A DNA stretch of 32,969 nucleotides from positions 1-32,969 of the forward strand of contig SCNT01000048.1 of the NCBI GenBank assembly GCA_005503165.1, in the 5' to 3' direction. Positions within the stretch are counted from its first letter, which is position 1. Each line of letters begins with the position of its first letter. The notes under the pieces were generated by a model. It saw only the letters and a program-made list of their open reading frames with translations. It made no database searches and was not told the origin of the DNA. Origin of the DNA: Sphingomonadaceae bacterium 3R27E2-A (GTDB lineage: Bacteria > Pseudomonadota > Alphaproteobacteria > Sphingomonadales > Sphingomonadaceae). This document shows positions 7,484-20,399 of the stretch, piece by piece. Made by a program: the position numbers and the translations under genes.

Positions 7484-8719
7484 CTAGGCAGTCATTCGGC
7501 CGCCCCTCTGAAAAGATGGCCGCACAATCTGTGCGCCATCGCGGAGCTGGTCGAGATAGTCCGACCAGTGCTGCATCATGCGCACACGCTCATCCCAATA
7601 TTCGCCGCGCGTGTAGATTCGCCGCGTCGCGTTTGCATCCAGATGCGCGAGCTGCCTCTCGATCGCATCGGGATGCCACATGCCCATCTGGTTGAGAAGA
7701 GTCGCGGCTGTCGAACGGAAGCCATGCGCCGTCATCTCCTCGCGGCTATAGCCGAGACGCCGAAGGGCCGCGCTCACCGTATTCTCGGACATGCACCGCC
7801 GGGAAGTTCGAAATGAGGGGAACAGAAATTGCCCATGGCCCGTGAGGCCGTGCAGCGCTTCAAGCATTTCGAGAACCTGCCTGGACAGCGGGACACAATG
7901 CTGACGGCGCATTTTCATCTTGTCGGCCGGGATCGTCCACACCGCGTCCTCGACATCGATCTCCGTCCATTCCGCCTGTCGCAGTTCGCCCGGCCTCACG
8001 AAGACATGCGGCGTCAGTCGCAGCGCAATTGCCGTGATTTCGTGACCAGCATATCCTTCGATAGCGCGCAGGAGCGCCCCTGTTTCCTTGCGGGTCGTGA
8101 TCGCGGCGTGGTGCTTTACCTTCGGAGCCGTGAGCGCGCCGCGCAAGTCAGCCGCAAGATCACGGTCCGCCCTTGCGGTGGCGATCGCGTATCGGAAGAC
8201 CCTGCTGATCACGCTGCGCATCCGACGCGCACTTTCATACCGTCCATTGGCCTCGACCTTACGGAGTACGGCCAGAACCTCCTGGGGCGTGATTTTCGAG
8301 ATCGGACGGCTGCCGATCAGTGGATTGGCGATATCGAGGAGCCAGCGAATTTTGCGAAGCGTGACGGCCGCGCGCTCTTCCCGTTCGTTTTTCGCCAGCC
8401 ATTCCTCTGCGATCGTCTTGAACGTGTTGTCCTCGGCGATCTTTCGGGTGATCCGTTCGACCTTCTTTTCCGCGGCCGGATCGAGCCCTGCAAGAAGCAG
8501 CTTTCGCGCTGCGTCGCGCAGTTCCCGAGCGGAAGCAATTCCAATATCAGGCCACGAACCGAAGTAGAGAGTCTTTTGTCGGCCCAGGTGACGATAGTTC
8601 ATTCGCCAGACCTTTGCTCCGCTCGGTCTGACCACGAGATATAGGGCATCGCTATCGGCCATTTTATAGGCCTTTTCTGCGGGCTTGGCGTTCGAAATCT
8701 GGATGTGGGTAAGCGTCAT
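7484..8719 (-). CDS. P4-type tyrosine integrase
   Basis: A 411-residue recombinase that catalyses site-specific integration and excision of the element. The N-terminal DUF4102-type arm-binding domain occupies about residues 1-100 (MTLTHIQISNAKPAEKAYK onward), followed by a SAM-like core-binding domain. The catalytic domain shows the first Arg in RPGELR, the HGFR box (H-x-x-R), a later His in QLAHLDANA and the nucleophilic Tyr in RRIYTRGEY. The length is normal for the family. The start ATG is 173 bases from the 3' end of tRNA-Leu, the expected distance for a terminal integrase. Five TGATGGT/ACCATCA repeats lie between it and the tRNA, one overlapping the start codon. The reading frame is intact, so the gene may be functional. 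Confidence 0.95.
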   Translation of the reverse strand: MTLTHIQISNAKPAEKAYKMADSDALYLVVRPSGAKVWRMNYRHLGRQKTLYFGSWPDIGIASARELRDAARKLLLAGLDPAAEKKVERITRKIAEDNTFKTIAEEWLAKNEREERAAVTLRKIRWLLDIANPLIGSRPISKITPQEVLAVLRKVEANGRYESARRMRSVISRVFRYAIATARADRDLAADLRGALTAPKVKHHAAITTRKETGALLRAIEGYAGHEITAIALRLTPHVFVRPGELRQAEWTEIDVEDAVWTIPADKMKMRRQHCVPLSRQVLEMLEALHGLTGHGQFLFPSFRTSRRCMSENTVSAALRRLGYSREEMTAHGFRSTAATLLNQMGMWHPDAIERQLAHLDANATRRIYTRGEYWDERVRMMQHWSDYLDQLRDGAQIVRPSFQRGGRMTA

Positions 8720-8790
8720 GATGGTTTCACCTGCAAGAGGCTGACCGGAACCATCAAAAACACCATCAAAGCTGATGGTACGCTGATGGT
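8719..8790. promoter_or_regulatory. Five TGATGGT repeats between integrase and att site
   Basis: TGATGGT occurs at 8719-8725, 8773-8779 and 8784-8790, and its complement ACCATCA at 8750-8756 and 8762-8768. The last four are 11-12 bases apart, one helical turn. The outer pair extends to CCGGAACCATCA / TGATGGTTCCGG. Likely arm-type integrase sites, an integrase-autoregulatory operator, or both. Confidence 0.6.
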
Positions 8791-8891
8791 TCCGGCTGGA
8801 TCAGCCTGGATTCCATTCAGCGATTCTCATCGAAAAACGGTGGAAAACCAGCCGCTTGCTGGACGTTCCCGGACGTTGCCGGAAAGGTCAC

Positions 8892-8910
8892 TGGTGCCCA
8901 GAAGAGGACT
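8892..8910. other. Probable attachment site (tRNA-Leu 3' end)
   Basis: The element begins at the 3' end of tRNA-Leu. The core is expected to be within the T-arm/acceptor/CCA segment. No second copy of this segment occurs elsewhere in the window that I can see, so the other junction lies outside and the core length cannot be set. Confidence 0.5.
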
Positions 8911-8978
8911 CGAACCTCCACGACCTTGCGATCGCCAGCACCTGAAGCTGGTGCGTCTACCAATTCCGCCATCTGGGC
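8892..8978 (-). tRNA. tRNA-Leu (anticodon CAG)
   Basis: Minus-strand 87-base gene including encoded CCA. The acceptor stem GCCCAGA pairs with TCTGGGC. The anticodon stem CCAGC/GCTGG encloses the loop TTCAGGT with anticodon CAG. A long variable arm and the T-loop GGTTCGAGTCC are present, as expected for a class II leucine tRNA. Its 3' end faces the integrase and is the attachment target, and the tRNA stays complete after integration. Confidence 0.97.
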
Positions 8979-9166
8979 ACGGGGTAGGAGCGGGCGCTTA
9001 GCGGCGGGGTCATGCGCTTGTCAACCGCGCCAGGGCGCCCACGACGATTTTTCTGCCCCGACCCCGCTTTTGCGCGCCCGATCGCTGCCCTGCCCCCTTG
9101 CCCGGCGCCGCGCTTCGCGGCATGGGGGCGGCAGGCGGCCCCGCGCCGCGACGGAATCGGACAAAG

Positions 9167-10114
9167 ATGGGCGCCATGCAGAATCTCGACGGGCAATTGA
9201 TCACGGTCTTCGGCGGCGGCGGCTTCATCGGCCGTTATGTCGTGCAGCGCCTCCTCGCCCGCGGCGCGCGCGTCCGCGTCGCCGGGCGCGAGCCGCGCAA
9301 GGCGCTGTTCCTCAAGCCGCTCGGCGGGCTCGGCCAGACGCAGTTCGTCGCCGCCGACGTCCGCGACGCCGCCAGCATCGCGCGCGCGCTCCAGGGCAGC
9401 GACGCGGTGATCAACCTCGTCGGCAGCTTCGACGACATGTTTGCGGTGCAGGCCGACGGCGCTGGCAAGGTCGCCGCCGCAGCGGCCGCGGCGGGCGTGA
9501 GCGCGCTCGTCCACGTCTCGGCGATCGGCGCCGACAGCGAATCCCCGTCCCGATACGGCCGCAGCAAGGGCGACGGCGAGGCCGCGGTCCGCGCCGCCTT
9601 TCCGCAGGCCGCGATCCTGCGCCCCTCGATCGTCTTCGGGCGCGAGGACCAGTTCATCAACCGCTTTGCCGGGATGATCCGCATGCTGCCCGTCGTCCCG
9701 GTGATCGCGCCGGGGGCTAAGTTCCAGCCGGTCTATGTCGGCGACGTCGCCGACGCGGTCGTCGCCGCGCTGGACAGCGGCGCGGCGGGCAGGACTTTCG
9801 AACTCGGCGGGCCGCAGGTGCTGACGATGCGCGAAATCCAGCGCTGGATCGCCGAGGCGACCGGGCGCAGCCCGTGGTTCGTCGAAATCCCCGATGTCGT
9901 CGGCGGGGCACTCGCCTCCGGCTTCGGCTGGGCGCCGGGCGCGCCGATCACCAAGGATCAGTGGCTGATGCTCCAGCGCGACAACATCGTCGCGCCGGGC
10001 GCGGCGTCGCTCGCCGACCTCGGCATCGTGCCGACCTCGCTCGCCGCGGTCGCCGACGGCTGGCTGGTGCAGTACCGCCGCCACGGCCGCTTCGCCGAAC
10101 TGACCGCGCGCTGA
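9167..10114 (+). CDS. Complex I NDUFA9-like SDR/epimerase family protein
   Basis: A 315-residue atypical short-chain dehydrogenase. The Rossmann motif GGGGFIGRYV near the start binds a dinucleotide; a YGRSKGDGE segment replaces the YxxxK active site of true reductases. The family, related to the mitochondrial NDUFA9 subunit, is thought to assist respiratory complex I or bind quinone-linked cofactors; this is family knowledge. Start choice is uncertain: 9167 and 9176 both fit and neither has a strong ribosome site, though relatives often begin near MQxLxGxLITVFGG, favouring 9176. It is the first chromosomal gene beyond the tRNA, transcribed away from it. Confidence 0.85.
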   Translation: MGAMQNLDGQLITVFGGGGFIGRYVVQRLLARGARVRVAGREPRKALFLKPLGGLGQTQFVAADVRDAASIARALQGSDAVINLVGSFDDMFAVQADGAGKVAAAAAAAGVSALVHVSAIGADSESPSRYGRSKGDGEAAVRAAFPQAAILRPSIVFGREDQFINRFAGMIRMLPVVPVIAPGAKFQPVYVGDVADAVVAALDSGAAGRTFELGGPQVLTMREIQRWIAEATGRSPWFVEIPDVVGGALASGFGWAPGAPITKDQWLMLQRDNIVAPGAASLADLGIVPTSLAAVADGWLVQYRRHGRFAELTAR

Positions 10115-10188
10115 CCGCGCCCACTGGCGTCCGCCCGAAAAGCTGCTAGTCTTCCGCGCGGGGGTCGCATCCTTTCGATGCGGGGTGC

Positions 10189-11076
10189 ATGATGAAATTC
10201 GGGGGAACAACCGCGCTGGTCAGCGCGGCACTGATCTTGGCCGGCTGTGACAATACGCCGGCCGATTTGCATGGATTGCCGAAGGACGCCGCCGCGCGTG
10301 CGACCCTGTGCGGGCGCGCGGCGGTCGCCTATACCGCCGCGGGCGGCAGCGCCGGCCCGGCCGAGGAGAAGCGGCGCCAGGACCTGCTCCAGAAGATCGT
10401 CGACGAAACGGGCTTCTTTGCCGCGACGGGGCTCGACGACGCCAAGGGCAAGGCGCTGCTCGGCGATATCGAGGCGACGCTGGCCGGCGGCAACTGGATC
10501 GGTACGCTGAACCAGTGCAAGGCCGCCTATGCGCTCGGCGATCCCGAGCCGCTGCCCAAATTGCCCGAGGCGGCCGAACGCCCCGCGGCCTGCGCCGCGG
10601 TCGCGGTGGCGGCATCGCTCGGCGAGGGCGCCAAGACGCCCGCCGACGTCCAGAAGCTGGTGATGAAGAACCCGCAATCCTCCTATTTCCTGCTCGTGGC
10701 GGCGAAGGACGGCGGCATCGCGGGGGCACAGAACAATATGCTCAAGCATATCGAATGGGCGGTGACCTCGGGCGCGGTGGGGCCGCTGACCGACGCCTGC
10801 GTCAAGGAATATCCGAAGGCCGCGGCGAACGGCGCGGTGACCCTGCCCGCCGACGAAGGGCAGGCGGTCGCCGCGTGCAGCTTCAACGCCGGGCTGATGG
10901 GCGGCCTCGACGGCGCGGAAGGCACGATGGCCAAGGGGGTCGCGAAGCGGTTGCAGGATGCCGGCAAGATGCCCGACATCGAACTGGCGACCAGCCCCGA
11001 CAAGCTGATCCAGCAGGCGCTCGACCTCGGCCCGCCGGCGAATGTGCTGAAGGCTTGCGACGCGCGGTTCAAATAG
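10189..11076 (+). CDS. Lipoprotein with three cysteine-bracketed repeats, function unknown
   Basis: A 295-residue protein with a lipoprotein signal: hydrophobic stretch then LILAGC with Cys20 as the lipidation site. After it, six cysteines are strikingly regular: C41-C110, C135-C204 and C230-C290. That is 69, 69 and 60 residues within pairs and 25-26 between pairs. Each unit opens near xxC(A/S/G) and closes near LxxxC followed by a charged segment, which suggests three diverged copies of one disulfide-closed domain. I do not recognise the family. The predicted place is the periplasmic face of a membrane. A terminator follows at 11114. The ATG at 10192 is an equally good start. Confidence 0.8.
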   Translation: MMKFGGTTALVSAALILAGCDNTPADLHGLPKDAAARATLCGRAAVAYTAAGGSAGPAEEKRRQDLLQKIVDETGFFAATGLDDAKGKALLGDIEATLAGGNWIGTLNQCKAAYALGDPEPLPKLPEAAERPAACAAVAVAASLGEGAKTPADVQKLVMKNPQSSYFLLVAAKDGGIAGAQNNMLKHIEWAVTSGAVGPLTDACVKEYPKAAANGAVTLPADEGQAVAACSFNAGLMGGLDGAEGTMAKGVAKRLQDAGKMPDIELATSPDKLIQQALDLGPPANVLKACDARFK

Positions 11077-11113
11077 CCGCTGGAAAAACCGGCCTGCCCT
11101 GCGTAGGTCTGGC

Positions 11114-11145
11114 AAAGGGCGTCCGGCCGGTGTCGGGCGCCCTTT
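11114..11145 (+). terminator. Rho-independent terminator after the lipoprotein gene
   Basis: AAAGGGCG pairs with CGCCCTTT, extended inward by a T-G wobble and CCG/CGG. The right arm ends in TTT and is followed by CCTTATT. It lies 38 bases past the lipoprotein stop and 74 bases before uppP, separating the two transcription units. Confidence 0.6.
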
Positions 11146-11218
11146 CCTTATTCGCCCACCGCCGCAGGATGCCCATGACCCCCTTCCTCCCTCGCCTCCC
11201 CGATCAGGATCCGGCCCG

Positions 11219-12019
11219 ATGAACGAGATCATGACCGCGATCATCCTCGGCATCGTCGAGGGGCTGACCGAATTCCTGCCGGTCTCGTCGACCGGTCATC
11301 TGATCCTCGCGACCGAGCTGCTCGGTTACGACGCCGGGCGTTGGGCGATCTTCAACATCGCGATCCAGCCGGGCGCGATCCTCGCGATCGTCGTGCTCTA
11401 TCGCCAGTTGTTCTGGGACATGTTCACCGGGCTGTTCCGCCGCGATCCCAAAGCCATCGCCTTCGTGCGCAACCTGCTGCTCGCTTTTTTCCCCGCGGTG
11501 ATCCTCGGCCTCGCCTTCGGCGACTATATCGAGCTGCTGCTCGAGAACGCCGTCGTCGTCGCCTGGGCGCTGATCGTCGGCGGCTTCGCGATCCTGCTCG
11601 TCGAGCGCTATGCGAAGACCGTCGACGTCGGCGGCGTCGCCAACGTGTCGACGCGCCAGTCGATCCTCGTCGGGCTGGTCCAGTGCATCGCAATGATTCC
11701 CGGGGTCAGCCGCTCGGGCGCGACAATCCTCGGCGCGATGGCCTTCGGGGTCGACCGCAAGACCGCGGCCGAGTTCAGCTTCTTCCTCGCACTCCCGACG
11801 CTGACCGGCGCGACGGTGCTGCAATTGTTCAAGCATCGCGACGCGATCACCTCGAACGACCTCGGGCTGATCGCGATCGGGGCGCTCGTATCCTTCGTGG
11901 TCGCCTGGGCGGTGATCAAGGCCTTCCTCGCCGTGGTCACGCGCTACGGCTTCGCACCTTTCGCCTGGTACCGAATCATCGTCGGCGCCGCGGCGCTGGT
12001 CTGGCTCGGGATGAGATAG
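11219..12019 (+). CDS. uppP: Undecaprenyl-diphosphatase (UppP/BacA)
   Basis: A 266-residue integral membrane protein that removes a phosphate from undecaprenyl diphosphate, recycling the lipid carrier for peptidoglycan and polysaccharide synthesis. Both signature regions are present: EGLTEFLPVSSTGH near residues 14-27 (catalytic Glu residues and the Ser/His cluster) and PGVSRSGATI near 160-170 with its essential Arg. Several hydrophobic segments fit the family topology, and the length is normal. AGGA lies upstream of the chosen ATG. A single-gene unit is likely, with a terminator before it and a gap with a palindrome after it. Confidence 0.95.
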   Translation: MNEIMTAIILGIVEGLTEFLPVSSTGHLILATELLGYDAGRWAIFNIAIQPGAILAIVVLYRQLFWDMFTGLFRRDPKAIAFVRNLLLAFFPAVILGLAFGDYIELLLENAVVVAWALIVGGFAILLVERYAKTVDVGGVANVSTRQSILVGLVQCIAMIPGVSRSGATILGAMAFGVDRKTAAEFSFFLALPTLTGATVLQLFKHRDAITSNDLGLIAIGALVSFVVAWAVIKAFLAVVTRYGFAPFAWYRIIVGAAALVWLGMR

Positions 12020-12090
12020 GGCCGACTCTGTACCAATTGCGAAACATAGTTGCGCGGAAGGCGATTTCGTTCCCAATTGCCTTTGATTTA

Positions 12091-12109
12091 AGGTCAGTAT
12101 TACTGACCT
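12091..12109. promoter_or_regulatory. Perfect 19-bp palindrome upstream of gltD
   Basis: AGGTCAGTA-T-TACTGACCT at 12091-12109, 70 bases before the gltD start. A TTGCCT box at 12078 would put a -10 region inside the palindrome, so a bound protein could block transcription. The form suits a dimeric TetR- or GntR-like repressor. No regulator gene is adjacent. Confidence 0.55.
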
Positions 12110-12178
12110 AATCGCCATTTCGTCCGTGACAATGGGGTCTTGGCCCGCCATTCGCCTTCGCGAGAAGGGGAAAACCTC

Positions 12179-13621
12179 ATGGCTGCAGATCGCATGCTCC
12201 GCTTCGTGGAGCGTGACCAATATTATCCCGACAAGCGCTCGGCCGAAGAGCGCGCGCAGGATTTCCGCGAAATCGCCGAGCGCTATTCGGCGCCCGACGC
12301 CGACGCGCAGGCCGCGCGCTGTTCGCAATGCGGCGTGCCCTATTGCTCGGTGCACTGCCCGCTGCACAACCATATCCCCGACTGGTTGCGGCTGACGGCG
12401 GAGGGGCGTCTGCGCGAAGCCTATGAGCTGAGCAACGCGACCTCGACCATGCCCGAGATCTGCGGCCGCATCTGCCCGCAGGATCGCCTCTGCGAAGGCA
12501 ATTGCGTGATCGAATTTTCGGGCCATGGCGCGGTGACGATCGGCAGCGTCGAAAAATATATCACCGACACCGCATGGGCCGAGGGCTGGGTCGATCCCGT
12601 CCATGTCGGCAAGCCGACGGGCCAGTCGGTCGGCATCGTCGGCGCCGGTCCGGCAGGCCTCACCGCCGCCGAATATCTCCGCGTCGCGGGGCACGAGGTC
12701 CATGTGTACGACCGCCACGATCGCGCGGGCGGCCTCCTGACCTATGGCATCCCGGGCTTCAAGCTCGAGAAGGACGTGGTGATGCGCCGCATCGAGCGGC
12801 TCGCCGATGCCGGCATCCGCTTCCACCTGGGTTTCGAGGTCGGCGCCGACGCGACGCTCGACCAGCTCCGGCAACAGCATGACGCGCTGCTGATCGCGAC
12901 CGGCGTCTACAAGCCGCGCGAGATCGCCGTGCCCGGCAACGAGGCCGAGGGGGTCGTCGCGGCGCTCGATTACCTGATCGCGTCGAACCGCAAGGGTTTC
13001 GGCGACACGGTCGCGGAATTCGAGGACGGCCGCCTCAACGCGATGGGCAAGCATGTCGTCGTCATCGGCGGCGGCGACACCGCGATGGATTGCGTGCGCA
13101 CCGCGGTGCGCCAGGGCGCGCGCTCGGTCAAATGCCTCTATCGCCGCGACCGCGAGAATATGCCTGGCTCGCAGCGCGAGGTCGCCAATGCCGAAGAGGA
13201 AGGCGTCGAATTCGTCTGGCTCTCGGCGCCCGAAGGCTTCACCGCCGACAAACGCGTGAAGCAGGTCGCGGTCGCGGGCATGCGCCTCGGCGCGCCCGAC
13301 GCGAGCGGCCGCCGCAGCCCCGAGGCCGATCCCGCGCGCAAGTTCGACCTGCCCGCCGACATGGTGATCAAGGCGCTCGGATTCGATCCCGAGGAACTGC
13401 CGCACCTCTTCGGCGCGCCCGACCTCAGCGTCACGCGCTGGGGGACCCTCCGTGTCGATCACCAGACGATGATGACCAGCCTGCCAGGCGTTTTCGCCGC
13501 GGGCGACATCGTGCGCGGCGCCAGCCTGGTCGTCTGGGGCATCCGCGACGGCCGCGACGTCAGCGACCAGATGGCGAAATGGCTGAAGGCCAAGGCCGCT
13601 GGCGAACGCCAGGCCGCATGA
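12179..13621 (+). CDS. gltD: Glutamate synthase (NADPH) small subunit
   Basis: A 480-residue flavoprotein that takes electrons from NADPH and passes them to the large subunit for glutamate formation from glutamine and 2-oxoglutarate. The N-terminal cysteine-rich domain has two Fe-S clusters' worth of ligands: C48, C51, C56, C60 and C95, C99, C105, C109. An FAD-binding GAGPAG follows near residue 156, an NADPH-type GGGDTAMDC near 295, and the C-terminal VFAAGDIVRG that closes the FAD site. The start at 12179 has AGAAGGGG about 8 bases upstream. Unlike the usual adjacent gltB-gltD order, two exported-protein genes separate it from gltB. Confidence 0.95.
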   Translation: MAADRMLRFVERDQYYPDKRSAEERAQDFREIAERYSAPDADAQAARCSQCGVPYCSVHCPLHNHIPDWLRLTAEGRLREAYELSNATSTMPEICGRICPQDRLCEGNCVIEFSGHGAVTIGSVEKYITDTAWAEGWVDPVHVGKPTGQSVGIVGAGPAGLTAAEYLRVAGHEVHVYDRHDRAGGLLTYGIPGFKLEKDVVMRRIERLADAGIRFHLGFEVGADATLDQLRQQHDALLIATGVYKPREIAVPGNEAEGVVAALDYLIASNRKGFGDTVAEFEDGRLNAMGKHVVVIGGGDTAMDCVRTAVRQGARSVKCLYRRDRENMPGSQREVANAEEEGVEFVWLSAPEGFTADKRVKQVAVAGMRLGAPDASGRRSPEADPARKFDLPADMVIKALGFDPEELPHLFGAPDLSVTRWGTLRVDHQTMMTSLPGVFAAGDIVRGASLVVWGIRDGRDVSDQMAKWLKAKAAGERQAA

Positions 13622-13691
13622 TGGCCCGCGGCCGCAAAGTCGTTGCAATCGGGGCGCAATCTTTTAGCGTCGGCGCGGGGTCGCGCCTGAC

Positions 13692-13707
13692 CGGGACGAT
13701 CGTCCCG
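13692..13707. repeat. 16-bp perfect palindrome after gltD
   Basis: CGGGACGATCGTCCCG lies in the 106-base gap between gltD and the next gene. There is no T tract, so it is not a classical terminator. It could be a regulator site for the following exported-protein pair or an RNA hairpin at the mRNA 5' end. Confidence 0.4.
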
Positions 13708-13727
13708 ACGGACCGAAAGACGATCCC

Positions 13728-14492
13728 ATGACGCTTGCCCTTCGCCTCACGCCGCGAATCCTCGCCCTCGCGCTTTTGCCGCTCGCACTGTCCGCACCCG
13801 CCGCGGGCCAGCAGCGCGGACCGGACGTCTACGACGCCCTTTTTCAGGCCTATTTCGACGGCCAGACGATGGACGGCCTGCCCGAGTTCCAGGCGCGCCT
13901 GCTGCTGGTCGACCATATCGGCTCGATCCTGAAAGATGACCCCGAACTCAAGGGCTGGACCGCCGCCGACACGACCGATGCGATCACGGAATTCGGGACG
14001 CCCGCGCGCGCTTCTTACAGGCTGCGGCTCCACGGCCGTCTGCGCGACGCGATCGATCCGGCGCGGGCCAAGGCGGCGACCGACCTCGCCGCCGATCCGG
14101 CGGCGCTCAAATCGATCGAGTGCGTTGCCCGCCGGACGAGCCGCGCCCCGTCCGAATGGGCGGCTTGCACCGCGAACGGGGGACGCGCGTTCACCCCGGC
14201 CGAACAGGCGCTGGCCACCGAGGCGCTGGAGACCATCAACGACGTGGTGAACCGGCCCGACCTCAATTCCGTGGTCCTCGGCATCATGTGCCACACCCTC
14301 GACCGCTTCAGCGGCCGGGTCTCGACCGACGAGATGACGCGGAAATATTCGATGACCGTTTCGCTCCTCAGCGCCGAGAAACCGGTCGCCTGTGATCGCG
14401 CGAAGCCCCGTTATGCCGCGCTGATCGGACATGATGCCTATCTCCAGCTCGAACCGATGCTGGTGTTCGACAGCGCCAATAAGGACAAATGA
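13728..14492 (+). CDS. Exported protein of unknown function
   Basis: A 254-residue protein starting with a clear Sec signal peptide: basic start, then ILALALLPLALS and an APAAGQQ cleavage region near residue 28. The mature part is soluble-looking and helical with four cysteines (near 132, 145, 187 and 221), which could form two disulfides. I do not recognise a family. Its stop overlaps the start of the DUF2059 gene by ATGA, so the two are coupled and probably work together in the periplasm. Nothing links it to glutamate synthase except position. Confidence 0.75.
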   Translation: MTLALRLTPRILALALLPLALSAPAAGQQRGPDVYDALFQAYFDGQTMDGLPEFQARLLLVDHIGSILKDDPELKGWTAADTTDAITEFGTPARASYRLRLHGRLRDAIDPARAKAATDLAADPAALKSIECVARRTSRAPSEWAACTANGGRAFTPAEQALATEALETINDVVNRPDLNSVVLGIMCHTLDRFSGRVSTDEMTRKYSMTVSLLSAEKPVACDRAKPRYAALIGHDAYLQLEPMLVFDSANKDK

Positions 14493-15631
14493 CGATGACC
14501 AAGATGAAGTTGCTCCTGCTCGCCGGTGCCGCTGCCCTCATCGCGCCGCCCGGGTTCGCGGCCCAAAAGGAGGCGCCGCAGGCCGAGATTCTCGCGACCG
14601 ACGAACCTGCGGAACTGTCGAGCGAGCAGATGGCCGCGCAGGCCAAGGCCAAGATGCAGAAGGACATCGACGTAGCCATCGCGCTGATCGAGAAGATCTA
14701 CGGCGTCGACCAGCTTCCCGCGATCCCGCCCGCGCAGCTCGCCCTTGCGAAGCAGACCACGGGCGCGCTCGTCCCGGCGGGCAGCCTCGAAAAGATGATG
14801 GACAATCTCTACGGCAAGCTGTTCCGCGGTTTCCTCGGCGAATTCGGCGGGGTTTCCGACTTGATGCTGTCGTACAAGACCGGGGTCGAGAGCGACAAGA
14901 TCGCCGCGCTCGACCAGCCGACGCGCGAAAAGATCGCCGACATCTTCGACCCCAATCGCAAGGCGCGCGAAGAGCAGGTGATGGCGAATATCAAGCCGAT
15001 CATAAGCGAGGTGCTCCGCGATCTCGAGACGCCGATGCGCGACGGCATGGCCGCCGCCTTCGCGCGCAAGTTCAGCGCCGACCAGCTCACCCAGATGAAC
15101 GCCTTCTTCGCGACCCCGGCGGGCAGCGCCTATGCCAGCGAATGGATGGCGCTCCAGGCCGATCCCGAGGTGATGCTGGCGATCATCCGCTCGGTGCCGC
15201 CGATGATCGACAAATGGGTCGATCGCGCGCCCGAACTCGAAGGCAAGTTCAAGGACCTGCCCAAGGAAAAGCAGCTGACCGACCTCAGCGACGCCGAGCT
15301 GGCCAAGCTCGCTGGCCTGCTCAAGGTCGACGTCCAGACCCTCAAGGACCAGCGCGACCTCTACAAGTCCGCCGAAGAAGCAGGCTACGATGACGCGGCC
15401 ATGGGCGCGGCGGACGCCGCCGCCGAGGCTGCCGATGCTGCGGCAATGGCGGCCGACGACTATGGCCCCTGGTACGAGCGCGAGAACTGGAGCGCCGAAG
15501 ACCTCGCCAAGGTCGAGGCGGTCGAGGCCGAGTCCAGCGCGGCCTTTGCCAGGTCGATGGAGGCGCAGGAGGCGGCCATCGCCAACGCCCGCAAGCGCCT
15601 CGAAACAGAGGGCGCCTCGCCCTCCGAATGA
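14489..15631 (+). CDS. Exported DUF2059-domain protein
   Basis: A 380-residue protein with a signal peptide (KLLLLAGAAALIAPPGFAA). A DUF2059-like segment lies at about residues 180-230, recognisable by the FSADQLTQMNAFFATPAGSA pattern in which helices pack around a conserved FYxTPxG-type turn. The C-terminal 80 residues are Ala/Glu-rich and probably coiled or disordered. DUF2059 proteins are periplasmic and of unknown biochemical role. The start overlaps the preceding gene by four bases, and gltB follows after 29 bases, so the four genes gltD to gltB may share transcripts. Confidence 0.8.
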   Translation: MTMTKMKLLLLAGAAALIAPPGFAAQKEAPQAEILATDEPAELSSEQMAAQAKAKMQKDIDVAIALIEKIYGVDQLPAIPPAQLALAKQTTGALVPAGSLEKMMDNLYGKLFRGFLGEFGGVSDLMLSYKTGVESDKIAALDQPTREKIADIFDPNRKAREEQVMANIKPIISEVLRDLETPMRDGMAAAFARKFSADQLTQMNAFFATPAGSAYASEWMALQADPEVMLAIIRSVPPMIDKWVDRAPELEGKFKDLPKEKQLTDLSDAELAKLAGLLKVDVQTLKDQRDLYKSAEEAGYDDAAMGAADAAAEAADAAAMAADDYGPWYERENWSAEDLAKVEAVEAESSAAFARSMEAQEAAIANARKRLETEGASPSE

Positions 15632-15660
15632 TGACAAGCCACCCGGCAGGACCGCAAACA

Positions 15661-20190
<4,530 letters not shown>

Positions 20191-20192
20191 CT

Positions 20193-20275
20193 CCGTGCTC
20201 CCCGGCGAAAGCCGGGGCCCAGATGGCGAGCGCAGTCTTTCCTGCATGGGCCCCGGCTTTCGCCGGGGAACACGG
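20193..20275. repeat. REP-like palindromic repeat, copy 1
   Basis: Two 29-base arms (20193-20221 and 20247-20275) match in 28 positions. Each arm is itself a small hairpin, CCCCGGC-GAAA-GCCGGGG. It starts 3 bases after the gltB stop. The same element recurs at 24426 and 28801. Confidence 0.85.
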
Positions 20276-20399
20276 ATTTCATCTTGTCCTGGGCGCACTT
20301 CGCCGCATCCGTTCCCCACGTTCAGCCCAGCGAAAGCCCGCCTCCCCTAGAAGCGCCGCCTTGATCGAACCCCGCGTCATTCCCCGAAAGGAAGATGCC

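Larger units (their letters stand above)
1..8891. mobile_element. One end of an integrative element inserted at tRNA-Leu
   Basis: Seen: a tyrosine integrase gene lies directly against the 3' end of tRNA-Leu, and everything to its left (HTH/Fic pair, AlpA-like HTH, Toprim, ParB, methyltransferase/helicase) is plasmid- or island-type cargo. Everything to the right is ordinary chromosome. The left part is less GC-rich, with a strongly AT-rich stretch at 7345-7455. Known: P4-type integrases commonly use tRNA 3' ends as attachment sites. Inferred: an integrative element of unknown total size whose distal attachment site is beyond position 1. No relaxase, coupling protein or type IV secretion gene is visible here, so conjugative, mobilisable and satellite lifestyles cannot be told apart. 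Confidence 0.85.

Noticed and set aside
8719..8790. Short repeats as a CRISPR array
   Set aside because: Repeats are only 7 bases, in both orientations, with 4-5-base spacers; better explained as protein sites.
11204..13648. 814-residue antisense ORF on the minus strand
   Set aside because: Shadow of uppP and gltD in GC-rich DNA; no family features.
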